Positions 11,001 through 22,500 of a DNA stretch of 64,000 nt are shown here, in pieces. Where the stretch lies: positions 496,001 to 560,000 of the forward strand of contig JAFCMP010000518.1 of assembly GCA_017506865.1 (NCBI GenBank), read 5' to 3'. Source of the stretch: Tribonema minus (Eukaryota; Sar; Xanthophyceae; Tribonematales; Tribonemataceae). A model generated the notes under the pieces. That model was not told where the DNA came from, did no database searches, and worked only from the letters and a program-made list of their open reading frames with translations. The translations under genes and the position numbers were made by a program. Position 1 is the first letter of the stretch. Each line of letters opens with the position of its first letter.

Positions 11001-11249
11001 CCCGGACCTGCCTGGCAGTTGGAGGTGCGTCAACGCACTACAGAATGCTGCTAAGTACACTGAGCGCGGAACAACTCTCAGAACGCACGATACATTGAAT
11101 TTCACACAACATCGCGAGCCGTTGCGTGAAACCCCAGGCTGGTGGCCTCAACTGAAAACAAACTCTGAATCATCACTGCACAATAAACACTTACAGCAGG
11201 GCATGGGAGTCTTAGTCTGAGTTTGAGTACTCACCTGAGTGTGCCTGTC

Positions 11250-12136
11250 TCAAGCGTTGTAAGGCGGGCATCCATTTGCTAGCGCCCAGCTCAGCACCTC
11301 AGCGTGCCGCATACGCTCCGCCCATCTGCATACCTCTGAGTTCCACGGGCAGCCATGGGCGCGTGCCCACTGGAGAGTCTCCAAGTGACCGTTGCATGCG
11401 GCAGCTACGCATGTCTCCGTATTTCACGGGAACCCGTTTGCGCGGGCCTATTGAAGGATCTTCAAGTGGCCTCTACCTGCGGCTGCACTGCATGTCTTTG
11501 AGTCCCACTGTGCACCCGGTCTATGAGCATGAATCCACTGCAGCATTTCCAGATGGCCGTACTGTGCAGCGGTTGGGCATGTCGTCTCAATCAGTTCACG
11601 GCATTCGGGCGCAGCCCATTGAAACACCTCGAGGTGCCCGCCTTTTATGGCCTCCAAGCACGTCTCATAAGCCGAGAAGAAACCATACTGCTTCAGCCAG
11701 TGTAGCACCTGCAGGTGGCCGCCGCGGGCCGCCAGTTGGCAGTGCTTGAAGAGTTGTGGAAGTCGAAACTTCGAGTGAAGCCGGCCCAGCCCGTCGACGT
11801 TGCCGTTCGTGCGCATGAACTGTACGCCACCTCGATACGCAGGCCATTGCAGTTCGCCCACTCAATAAGGCCAATGCTGGCAACAGCATCTTCAGCGGCA
11901 GTGCAGTGCTTCAGCTTTGCCTCGTGAGCCTCTGTGGCACTTCTGAACCCGCGGCAAGTGCTTCTGATCATGAGGGATGGGCGAAGGAAGCCCAGTATGT
12001 GCTGTAGTAAAGGTGGATCGAGTAGCGGATGCGTAGCTGGCACTCCCCTCCATCTAGCAGCCTTCGATTCCATCGCGCCTCGCATCGCAATCACCTTGTT
12101 TTGAACGAGCCGCAAGCGCACGGCTGCTGAGCGCAC
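11250..12136 (-). pseudogene. F-box / ankyrin-type repeat protein, disabled
   Basis: The N-terminal part (start at 12136, or 12085 for a shorter version) has an F-box-like stretch, LLDPPLLQHILGFLRPSLM, followed by CRGFRSA. Downstream come ankyrin-type repeats of the HLxxLxW form: GGHLQVLHWLKQYG, GGHLEVFQWA, YGHLEMLQWIHAHRPG, RGHLKILQ, NGHLETLQWARAHGCPW, AEVLSWALANGCP. Such proteins are expanded in many algae and protists and are presumed substrate adaptors for ubiquitin ligases. The reading frame is broken by a one-base shift near 11830 and by in-frame TAG and TGA just after 11448, both at positions where the repeat calls for Trp (TGG). The frame ends at 11250. Element 12137-16500 abuts its 5' end. 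Confidence 0.72.
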
Positions 12137-12311
12137 GCCGGGCTCGGCGGCGGAACCCCCCGCTGCACGCCCCGCGCGCGGGCTGCCCCAAGGTCAGTCC
12201 GCCGCCGACCGCTTCCTCTCCACCTCGACGGCCCAGCCGCCGGCACCGGAGGGAGGCGGCGGCGCCACGGGCCTGTAAGCCGCCGGTGCGGCGCTCCCCT
12301 CATCCATCGTA

Positions 12312-13700
12312 ATGATGTCTGACTCTACTTCAGGGGGAGCCGCACCGGCGGCCATTGCGGCAGCTGCTGCTGCAGCAGCGGCTGCCGCGGCGGACGTAGA
12401 CCCTGCGCAGCCTGAGGCAGTGCAGGCGCCCGCTCAGCCTGCAACGGCTGCCATCTATCCGCGCTGCCCTTTACATGACACTGGCTGCCTCTTTCGGGTG
12501 CCAGTGCCCAAACCGCGCCTCCGCCGGAACGGGGAGGCGCACACGCTCACGGCGCAGACGTCGGCGTCACTGGCGCTGGCGCGCCGCATCGCCACGACGC
12601 TGGCGGATCACCAGCGCCGCGAGCATCCGAATGTGCCTGCCGACTTTCTCGCGCGTATGCAGGCGATCGACGACGAGTGTTTGACTCTCCACCGAGCCGG
12701 CGCGGGCACCTACTACGCCGTGGAACCCGAGCTGCTACTCTGCGCATGCGCCTCGTGCGGCGAGCCCGGGTGCGTGCGCACGAAATTGCACCAGCGCGAC
12801 CACCTCTACAAGTCCCGGGGGGCGGCCGCAACGCAGCGGCCACACGGGCCCCGCGTCGCGCCTCTGCCCCCCATCCTCCCCCTCTCTACAGCCAGCGGCG
12901 GCGCGCGCGGCCCCGGCGCCCGCGCAGCTGCCGCTGTGGCTGCGGCAGGGCCAACATGGCGCAGCGCGCTTCCGCTCTGGACGCTGGCGCCGCTCTCGCC
13001 CGCGCGCGCAGCGCTTGACGACCTCTCCTTTGACTATGTTCTGCAGCAGCAACTGGTGGTCGGCCGCCGCATTCGCCTGGAGCACCGCTCGGACTTCACA
13101 GCCGCCTTGACGGCCGCGCTGGCGGGCCTCCGGGAAGCGCAGACGGCGGTAGCGCAGGCACACGGGGTTGAGGCAGCGGCACAGGCGTCCGCCACAGCCG
13201 GTGCATGGTGCAAGCTGCTGCATCTGCTGCCATGCCTGCTGCTTGTACCCGACGGCTCCCTGCCGCGGGCGCACCGTTTTGCGGCCTTTGTGGCAGGCGA
13301 CCTGGACCTGCTCACGCGCACAGCGCTGGCCTTCTGCCGCCGCGGCGCCGCCCGTGCGTGCGCGCGCCGCGCTAGATCTATGACGGAGGCGGCGGCGGCA
13401 GTGCGGGAGCGCGCGGCGGCGACGGCGCGGCAGCCGGGCGGCGTCGGGCGCGCCGCGCGGCTGCTGGCGGAGGGTGCTGACACATCTGCCCCCCGCAACT
13501 CCGCTACCTTGCATAAACTGCAGGCTAAACACCCAGCCGGCGACGCGTCTGCGAAGCTGGATGCCGCGGCAACGCGAGCGCGCAGCTCGGTGGCGGCGTC
13601 GGCGCTGGCAGCGGCAGCACCACTCAACGGCGCTTCGTTCACGGCGGACGGGCTGCGCGAGGCCATCCTCGCCGCCAACCCTGGCTCGGCCGCCGTCCCT
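12312..13700 (+). pseudogene. family-2 LINE N-terminal region
   Basis: Opens with MMSDSTSGG and a poly-Ala run, then a Cys/His cluster (YPRCPLHDTGC; later LLLCACASCGEPGC with KLHQRDH), and a helical Ala-rich region leading to the reverse transcriptase. The frame stays open to 14369, but from about 13700 it no longer matches: the expected SGLRNSHLQQC motif that opens the RT is in another frame from there. The fingers probably bind nucleic acid, by analogy with R2-like LINEs. Confidence 0.62.
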
Positions 13701-15516
13701 CTGGGCTGCGCAACTCCCACCTCCAGCAGTGCGTTCGGCACACGGCGCACGCGTCGGGGCGCACGGTTGACTGGCTCCTTGAGCTGCTGGCGTGGCTGGG
13801 TACCGCGGTGTACTCCACCCCCGCCGCGCTGCCCGCCCCCTTTTGGCGCCTTCACGCGGCCGCGCGCCTCAGCGCTGTGGGCGAGAAGGCGCGCCCCATC
13901 GCGTGCGGCGACACCATCCGCCGCCTGTTCGCCCGCACCTTCTGCACGGACACCCGGGACCGCGTCTCCGCGCTGCTGGAACCAATTGGCCAGTTTGGGG
14001 TCGGCGCGCGGGGGGGCGCAGAGAGAGTGGCGCTCATGGCGCAGCTCACGCATGAGTGCGGCGGCGTGCTCCTTGCCATTGACGGCAGTAATGCCTTCAA
14101 CGCGCTGTCGCGCTCGGCAGTCCTCACCGCGGTGGCCGAGCATCTGCCTGACCTGTACGGCTACGTCGAGCACATCTACGGCCCCGACCGGGCCCCTTGG
14201 CTACAATTGGCCTAGATGGGCACGCCGACGCCGCCATCATCCTCTCCCAACAGGGCGTGCAGCAGGGCGACCCATTGGGGCCGCTGCTGTTCGCGCTGGC
14301 ACTGCGCGGCACCATGGTGGCTGCCCGCGCCAAGTTCCCGCAGCTGGCGCTTCCGGGCTACCTCGATGACCTCACCATCATGACGCCCAGCTGTGACGCG
14401 TCAGTGCTCGGCCACGTCGGTCGCGCGTTCTGCTTCATACAACAGGCGCTGAGCGAGCTAAACATTCAGGTCAACGTCACGAAATGCGCGGCGCTGGTGC
14501 CGGCCTCAGGCGGCGCTCGCGAGCGCGCCGCTGCCATCTTCGCCGCCGCCAATGTCCCCGTACCAGTATGCGACGACGGCATCACGCTGATGGGGGTGGC
14601 GGTCGGCACCGAGGAGTTCGTGCGCGCACACGCAGTGGCGACCCTTCGTGCCCCCAGCACCGACCGCCTGGTGGCGGAGCTGGTGCAGATGGAGGATGTG
14701 CAGGCTGCCTTCTCCATTCTGCGTCTTGCTGTCCCCGCCCGCGCAGGGCATGTCGCGCGCAACACGGCGCCATCCCTCACGCACGAGGAGCTACAGCGCT
14801 TCGACGCCGTCACGCAAGCGGCCGTGGCCGCGCTGGCGCAGGAACCATCGGCGGGTCTTACGCCGCCGGCCCACGAGGGCGCGCCGCCGGCCCACGGGGG
14901 CGCGCCGGCGGCTGCTGACGATCGCCGCGGCCCGCCGGCGGTTGCGGCGACGGCGGCGCCGCCCTCTCCGTGGGCGGCGGCAGTGGCATGGGTACGCGGC
15001 GCCGACTGGGGTGGCGGGGCCCCAGTGACGCTACCAGCACACCAGCAGGTACGCGTGCATCTGCGGCTGGGGAGCGGTGGCTTTGGCGTGCTGGGCGCAG
15101 CGCCGCGTGCATGTGCCGCATTTGCTGCACGTACCCTCGAGTGCATGGGACCGGCACTGGCGGCGTTTCCAGCCGCGGCACGCAGCCGCGTCCTGCAGCA
15201 CGCCCGCTACGGCTTCACCTTCACGCAGATAGCTACCTGCCTGCAGCAGCTGCGCAGCGGCAGCGACGATGCTGCATCGGCCCTCCACTGCTCCTGCCCT
15301 CGGTCTGGTACCAAGACTGGCGCCAGGACGACGGCGCGTGGCGGGCGCTGCGCGATCTGCTACAACGGGCAGGCGGAGCTGCGGAGCCGGGCATGCGGAC
15401 TCGCGCCGGCGCGCACCGCGCTGCTGCGCCAGCGGTGGCGCGCGAGCCAGGCTCTGCCCAGGCCCCGCCGGCCGCCGTGCTGCCTCGGCGTCAAGCGGCG
15501 CTATCACGGGTGCTAG
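13700..15516 (+). pseudogene. family-2 LINE reverse transcriptase (two frames)
   Basis: From about 13700 to 14215 the frame gives SGLRNSHLQQC, VGEKARPIACGDTIRR and motif A LLAIDGSNAFNAL. It stops at TAG 14213-14215, and the protein resumes in the overlapping frame 14197-15516 with QQGVQQGDPLGPLLF and the catalytic box GYLDDLTIM (about 14356-14382), then TKCAAL. The last part of that frame (after about 15280) is out of register with the C-terminal module. Catalytic Asp residues are all present, so loss of function comes from frame changes only. Confidence 0.75.
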
Positions 15517-16496
15517 ACGCAGCGCTCGCCGCCACGCAGCTGCGTCGGCTTGAAGCAGCAAATGCGTTGGAAGCAGTCGCGGCGTGGCGCAGCGGCGCCT
15601 CTAAGGGGGCCATGGGTTTCTTGGCGCAATTGCCGAGCACTGACCCAGTGGAGACCATGTCCCCGCCGGAATTCCGCGAGACGCTGCGGCGCCACCTGGG
15701 CGTGGAGCGCCCCGCCCCCGCTGCGGCGCGGTGCCCCAAGTGCCATAAACCAGTGGACTCGGGTGCCCACCTGCGCCGCTGCACACAAGGGCTTAACGTC
15801 ACGCGACACAACTTGCTCGCAGACGCGCTCTTTCAGCTGCTCAAGCAGGTGGCCCACCTCCGCGGTCTCGACCGGGACACCCTTGCCCCCTTCCGCCGCT
15901 ACGCGGCGCGCCACGGGTTCAACAAGTTCATGGACATCGTCTTTGGCAGCAACCAGATCTGCCTTCCAGTCCCTAAAGTGCAGCCGAGCGCCGACGCGGT
16001 AGCAGCAGGCCGGTGCACTAAACTGCGCGGCGGCTTTGAAGTAGCTTGTTGCATAGACGTCACCATACGTGACAGCTCATGCCCCTCCCGCCTCCGTCAG
16101 GCTCAGGGGGGCGCGCGCGATGTGCAGCGCGTGCTAGAATCGGCTTCGCAGGAAAAGATAGACACATACGTAGTCTCAGGGGCCCTGGACCCCACTACAC
16201 ACACCCTATTTTCCGCAGCCTTTGACCACTTCGGCGCTATGTCACGCGACACCCAAGCGCTGCTACACGCACTCGCCGAGCAGAGCTCGCAGGGCAGCTA
16301 CAATCTCGCGCAGCGCGTTGCCTTCTGGCGCCGCCGCACCTCCCTCGCGCTACAGCGCGCGCTCACACGTGTCGTGATCGACAACTGGAACGCAGTCATT
16401 GCCCCTGATGGCGACGTCAGCGCTTACCGCCGCATCGCACTGTTGCAAGTGCCGCGGCCCTCGCCGGCCAGCGCCGAACCGCCGGCCCCTCCGTAG
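15280..16496 (+). pseudogene. family-2 LINE C-terminal CCHC/RLE module
   Basis: The frame (open from 14970, in register from about 15280) carries CPKCHKPVDSGAHLRRC, a zinc knuckle of C-x2-C-x8-H-x3-C spacing identical to family 1, then FMDIVFG and, about 35 residues later, CCIDVTIRDSS. These match the (M)DIV...DVT core of family 1, so both lineages share the same endonuclease type. A Trp/Arg-rich helical tail ends at TAG 16494-16496. Confidence 0.75.
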
Positions 16497-16599
16497 ATTT
16501 AGTCATTGCAAGCCCGATTTATCGTGCGCGCAGCCCATGCGGTCCAGGACATAATATACAACTTCACAATGTACAGATTTGACGGTTGTTCAATTTTCG

Positions 16600-18117
16600 A
16601 CGTCACGTGTATGTAGAGGATATGGGGCAACAAGCGCAGTCAAGGCGCTAGAAAAGGTCATGCTAGTCAGGAACAGCAACGTCTGGGCATGGTTCTAGAC
16701 AACGAGGCTGGAGGTGGAGGCAGCACAGACCCGGTGTACAAGTGCAACTTCATATGCACGAAGGGAACTTCCGGTTCGCTGCTCTCGAGGTTCAACTGCC
16801 TGCATGGTGGCGCAGCACCAGCGCAAACACCACAGAGGGGCAGCAACAATGTTCATACCTAAGCGCCTTGCACTTGCAAACCATCTACCTTAAGTTTAGC
16901 GTGCCTTTGTGCAATAATCTGTTTCATGCAAACAAGACATTCAGACTGAGTGCCACAGTGAGGGTGCGACATCAGCAGTCCCAGTGCGGGCAAGTGCTGC
17001 CGCAACTGCAGGGCTATCATCTCATCTGCTGCAGCGGCGACGTCAACATTGTCGGCAACAGCATCAGCCTGACTCAGCTGAGCAGTACCGCCAGCACCTG
17101 ATGCATCGACGGCCACAGCAGCAACTGGCGCGCACATCCATCGGCAACCCCTATGGAAAGGCGCCAGTGCACATGGCACGTGCAGCAGGCACCTGCTGCT
17201 CAGGCTGGTGGCAGCAGCACCTCAGGCAGCTCAACGAGGCCCGGACGCGGTCGCAGCAGCGCTGCACGAGGGGGTTAAAGTCGCAGTGGAGAGCGCGGCC
17301 ATGGCAGTGGAGGGCGCGTTTGTAGTGGCAGCAATGACACAGACACCAGCAGCAGCACGGCGACTAGTGGCAGCAGAACCGGAGGCGGCGGCAGCAGCGG
17401 AGCCGGCGGAGGCAGTGCAGCCGGCAACCACGGCAGCGGCGCTGGCGGCCGCAGCGGTGATGCCGGCAGCCGCGGCGGTGGTGCTAGCAACAGCGGCAGT
17501 GGCGGGCGAACTCAAAACGGGCGCGGTGGCCGTGGCAGCGGCCGCAGCAGTGGCAGTGGCGGATGAGGCGTGGTCGTGCGGCTGCGCCGGCGGCAGCAGC
17601 GGAGGGGCCCCCGAGGGGCAGGTGCGGCAGCAGCAGCAGCAGTGCCAGCAGGCGCAGCAGTTGGGGCACGTGGGCTTTTCGCAGGGACCATCTCAACCCC
17701 CGCAGTCGCAGCGGGGCTTGACAGCTTCAGCCTCGAGGAGTTGTGCAAGCTGCACTTTGCGACATCCAGAAGCCTTGCAAGCACGCGCAATAGCCATTTT
17801 GTGGGAGCTGCACTGGAGAACGCAGCAACAGTTTCACATCTATGGAACACACAATGACGATGTTCATCATTGCGGCGCGTGAGCCAGATTCTGCAGGGCG
17901 GGTGCAGCGACCAACTCATCACCTTCGCCGATATCGCACCCGGCATCTCTTGCTGTGCAGAATCAGAATGTTGCACGCGGTGATCTTGAACGGTTGGTGC
18001 CAGCGCTCCATGGTGTTACAACACCTCATGCCGTCAGTTATCACATCCACTGATGGCGCACCTGGCAGATGCTGCACCACTATCAGACACTGCCCACTCA
18101 GTGTTACGCAATATTGA
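16600..18117 (+). mobile_element. decayed family-1 LINE, 5' half only
   Basis: Parallels 3420-4790 of copy B in order: a GAACAGCAACGTCTG block, the remains of both fingers, the Gly/Ser/Ala-rich tract, then STPAVAAGLDSFSLEELCK and GAALENAAT (about 17690-17830). Indels and substitutions are many, the frame is broken repeatedly (longest open piece 17208-17882), and similarity ends near 18117 before the reverse transcriptase. It is much older than the other family-1 copies. Confidence 0.8.
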
Positions 18118-19195
18118 TGGTTGCGCTTAGGCGGCATTCTCTCATATACCCTTCTTTGTAGGCGACCACTGGCAGGCAGTGCTGCTATGACCAATACCCA
18201 GGCGTGATACACGCGGAACCGCGAAAAGCAGCAGAGGCAGAAACGCATGAGTATCACGCAGAACCGCGAAAAGCAGCAGAGGCAGAAAAGCATGAGAACA
18301 CAGCACAGCACACCAGGAATCATCCTATAAGGGCGCATCATATTGTGAGTCGCCGGATACGGCTTGGCATCGTAACGGTATGCAGAGCGAGAAGTGTTTA
18401 GGACTCCCAGCACTGATGCAGAGATGATCTGTCAGCCTGGGGTACAAAGCGTCAGCCCGTCCTCTGACCGAAAGGGCAGGCTGAGCCCCAATCCAGTAGC
18501 AGGTGCTGCTGTGGCATGTGTGCTCCGCATGAGTTTCTGCTGCCTTTGTGAGAGAGAGAGTGTGTGTGTGTGTGTCGGCCCGAGGGCACCCCACCCTTAC
18601 CTTGCGTATTTATTCTGACTGTGAGGCACTCGATGTGCATGGCCCGCGCTTGCGCCAGCCTCTATCAGCGTATAGACTGCTATGTATGCGGCGTATTCTG
18701 ATGGCACTGCTATTGCGCCCCGCTCCGACTCTGACTCTGACGTCACACTCCCAGGTCCCTGGTGGCCCTTCCAAGGAAGGTTCCGCACACACGCTGGCAA
18801 ACATGCAGTCCTGCTGTTCCATACCTCACAGGCGCGCCTAGGAGCCTGCGTCAACACAGCACATGCAGCAGAACGGTATGGTCAGCGAAATATACAACAT
18901 CCACTGATTGTGTCACCAGCTATTGACCACATACTCTGAGTGTCCACATTACATCATTGAAACCTAATACTTCAAAGTACTTCAATATCAGGTCTCCGTT
19001 GGCAGTCGCCAGGCCAGGTCAGGCAGTTCGTACCACCCAGCAAATGCTGCTGATGCTTCTGCATAGCACGATACTTCAACTACTTGATGTACACGACTAT
19101 ATGGTATTGTGCAGAAAGAGCGGTGGGAAAGTGTTCGTCAAACAGGCAAAAGTCCTCAAGCAAGCAATTCACTCATGTTTGTGCATTGACTTGTT
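18118..19195. other. non-coding interval with small repeats
   Basis: Contains a two-unit tandem repeat of about 45 bp at 18203-18295 (unit GCGGAACCGCGAAAAGCAGC... with few changes) and a GA/GT microsatellite near 18549-18573. No convincing exon was found, although the 3' end of the minus-strand gene starting at 33047 could lie here. Confidence 0.45.
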
Positions 19196-19590
19196 CAACT
19201 CACCAGCCGAGGCATCCTCCGCCACCCAGTTCATGCCGCCCCGATCCGCCAGGGTCATGTTGACGGCAAAACAATATCTCAACGAGCAAACAGGTGCTCT
19301 TGAAAAAAGTCACTGTCTTCCATATGCGATCAACTCACCAGCAAAGGCATCCTCCGCCACCCAGTTCATGCCGCCCCGATCTGCCAGGGTCACGTTCACG
19401 GCAGTACAATACCTCACCTCAACGAGCAAGTGCTCCAGCAAAACATACATAGTTCAGATACTCAGTTGTCCTACATACCTGCGTTTCACTGTGTTCATGG
19501 ATTAATTTGTTCAACTCACCAGCCGAGGCATCCTCCGCCACCCAGTTCATGCCGCCCCGATCCGCCAGGGTCATGTTCATGGCCACATCG
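19196..19590 (-). repeat. exon-edge array: three copies of an exon 3' end with donor site
   Basis: About 70 bp covering the last codons of the exon at 19520-19682, its GTGAGTTG donor and the first intron bases occur at 19196-19266, 19332-19402 and 19515-19588. The two extra copies lie downstream in transcript sense, inside the intron, differ from the real one at a few bases and keep the donor GT. All three could encode NWVAEDASA. Confidence 0.88.
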
Positions 19591-22500
19591 AGCGCAGCCA
19601 GCAGGTCTTTGCGGTCTTGCAGCGACATGCACACCTCAGGGCACCCACGCTTCAGCGCACTCAGGTTGCGCTGCACGAAACGCTGCAGAAAGGGCCATGG
19701 CATAGAATCAGGGCATAGATTAAGGGTTAAGGTTAGGGTAAGGGCTAGGGCTGTGGTCAGTGTAGAGCTGAGAGTAGGTTGAGCGAGCGCGTTTGCACGC
19801 TCAGGTTGAATTGCACAAGCCTCGCAGCATCAGCAGCCGGTTAGGGCTAGGGTTAGGATGACTTGAGGTTCAGGCAAGGTCGTCAGCACCTAGGTCCAAG
19901 CGCATTCAGCATGAATCATTGAGAACCAGCAATGGCCAGGGGAAGCGCCCATGTTAGCCTGAGGCGAAGTTGAGGTGTACCAAGGGGCATCAGCATGTTA
20001 GCTGATGAGTGCTGAGGTTCTGCTGCACGAACCGCTGTGCAGATCAGCGATGGGGTAGACTAAAATCAACATTGCGGTTGGGTTTGACGGGCACAGGCGC
20101 TGAGTTCTGTTGCGCTAACTGCTACGGAAGTACCAGCAGGATCAGTTTTATTGCGCTAACTGCGATGGAATCAGCACCAGGATCAGGGCCAGGTTGAGCT
20201 ATGTGTTAAGGTTAGCCAGGGTGGCAGCGTGTTAACATCAGCGCAATTGAGTTCTGTTCCACGAACTGCTGCAGATGAGCAGCAGGCAGACAGAGCTCAG
20301 ATTTGCGTTGCAAGCCGCTGTGGCATCAGCAGCTGGTCAGGGCACGGGTTGGCCGGGGCTTGGGGTTATAAGGCAAGGGTTAGGATTGTTGAAAGTAGCA
20401 GCGGCACTCAGCCAAGAGTTGACAATGGGACACAGGGTAGTGGACACGGTCAGGGTTGGAGTAAAATTGCAGCAATCAGCTAGGGGTTGTGTTGCAATTA
20501 GGGTTAGCGCTCAGCTAGGGTCTGCGTTGCAATCAGGGTTAGCGGCAGCAGCGCTCACCCTCATGGCCTTGACCGTGATGCGCATCTTGGAGTTCTCCAG
20601 ATACCCCAGCCCCGCCAGAAACCCCTGAGCGTGTGCCTCCGTCTGCCGCCGCGTTCGCTTCTCACCGCCGCCGCCGCCGCTGCTGCCGCTGCCGCCGCCA
20701 GCTCCGCCCTCCCAGTCACTGAAACCCGAGTCGGGGGACGTGCGCTTGAGGTTGAGGTTGAAGTTGGCGAGTTGGACTGGCGGCGGCGGCTGGTGAAGCG
20801 AGGGCAGTGGCATCATCCAGTGGACAGCAGGGCCCCTGGTGGGGTCGGTGCTGCTGCCCTGTGACGTCATTGAAGTGGGGGGGGGGTAGGGGGGGTAGGG
20901 GGGGGGGGGGGGGGGGGCCTTAGCTTGAGGGACAGTGTTGCAGAGTAGACAACAGGGCACAAGCCAAGCCAAGAGAATGGGTTTAGCGGGGGTGTCTAGT
21001 TTTTCGTAATTCAGAAACAAGAGATTCATTTCATAATGATGTGCGTTGATGCGTCACTTCTTGCACAAACGTATATTTCAAACGGTGTTTTCCGTCACGA
21101 ATCGCAAGGGCAGGCCTGCTTCTCTGGCCAGATCGCCGCAGCACGCACACACGACAACTGCCACTGACACACACGACCACTGCCATTGACACAATGACTC
21201 ACACTCAGACTCGCAGCCAGACTCACTTGTGGCGGAAGCGGGTTGGATAGCAGGATCTGCTGCTGCTTGATCTGTGCCTCCATGACCTGTTGGTGGCGCT
21301 GCTGCTCTGCACGCAGGTGCGGATAATGTTCCAGAACTTTCTCCAGGTGCCGCCGGAAGTACGCCTCGGGGTTGTCAGCCTGACGACGCAGGCAATGCAG
21401 GGGTAGGTAAGTATGGGTATGGAACTGCACCATAGGGTGTGCAACATGAGGTAGCCCGCAAGCCGAAGTTGAAGAAAATGTTGAGTGCACCAAATGCCTG
21501 CTGGCACGTGAGCGACTTAAAATGAAACAGGAGCATTGAAGATGAAGATCGGAACATGCAATGCAGAGACAGGCGTTTTTGCTGACAGCACACCATACCA
21601 GAGTCGTGAAGTCAAGCGCAGCAGCACATAGGACGACAGCAGCGCATATGACGGCAGCAGCACATATGACCGCTGCAGAACCGATGGTCTGCTGCCGAGG
21701 CTACTGATTGCAGCGCGATACTGGCTATTGATAATGAAGCTCCATCACCAATACTAGCACCGATGCATGCATTAGTGCCGCTTTGTCACCCTGCTAACAT
21801 GACGCCTTGATACGCAGATTTGACGGCTGCGGAACCGATGGTCTGTTGCAGAGGCTGCTGCAGCATGAATAATGGCTAGTAATGATGAATCTCCATCACC
21901 AACACCCGCCACTGATGCATGCGTTTGCTGCCAGTTCGTCAGCCTGATATCATCGCCTTGATAACCCAGCAGCAAAAAGGTCACACCAGATCGGCCGAAA
22001 TCAGGGTCATAGGTAGGCACACATGCGAGAGCACAGCACTGTTGCTGAACTACTATGTTTTTGTCGAAATCCAAAACACATGGTGTGAGCGTTACGGTTA
22101 AGTTCGGGGTTTAGGGTTGCGCCGTTCGACTTCAGGTGAGTGTTCAAAAATACTTGGAAACAGTCCACGATAATTGCGGCCATGAAACCAAGGGGTAGGG
22201 CACAGGGTGCTTAGTTGCAAGTCCGAAATCGCTCACAGAAAATGATTTGAAGTACAGCTTGGCCCAGCCTCGTCGCCAGTACTGTGATGTTATACCACAG
22301 ACTACCGAGGCAACAAGAGTGTGGCCAGAGAGGCGAAGTGTGGTACAGTAGCGGATAAGCGGGCTCGCTCACATATATGCAGTTGAGTATTTTGACATCA
22401 GACCCCAGACTACCAGAAGGTCAACAAGAGTGTGGCTAGAGAGGCGATGTGAGAAACAGTAGCTGATGAACGGGTTTGCTCACATATATGAAGTTGAAGT

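Larger units (their letters stand above)
12137..16500 (+). mobile_element. family-2 RLE LINE, frameshifted copy
   Basis: A second LINE lineage, with the same module order as family 1 (finger-like N-terminus, reverse transcriptase, Pro/Ala-rich linker, CCHC, RLE) but little sequence identity. Very GC-rich. The 5' edge is placed where composition changes just upstream of the pseudogene at 11250-12136; the 3' edge near the stop at 16496 is approximate. I see no target duplication. At least three frame changes (near 13700, 14200 and 15280) break the ORF. Confidence 0.75.

Noticed and set aside
13034-14173. 379-codon minus-strand open frame
   Set aside because: It lies opposite the family-2 LINE reverse transcriptase; its Ala/Arg/Ser-rich sequence is a shadow of GC-rich codons on the other strand.
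20880-20918. Long G tract (and C/G tracts at 49478-49510 and 57366-57379) as G-quadruplex elements
   Set aside because: Homopolymer runs flanking or inside introns are common and sequencing-prone; nothing else supports a function.
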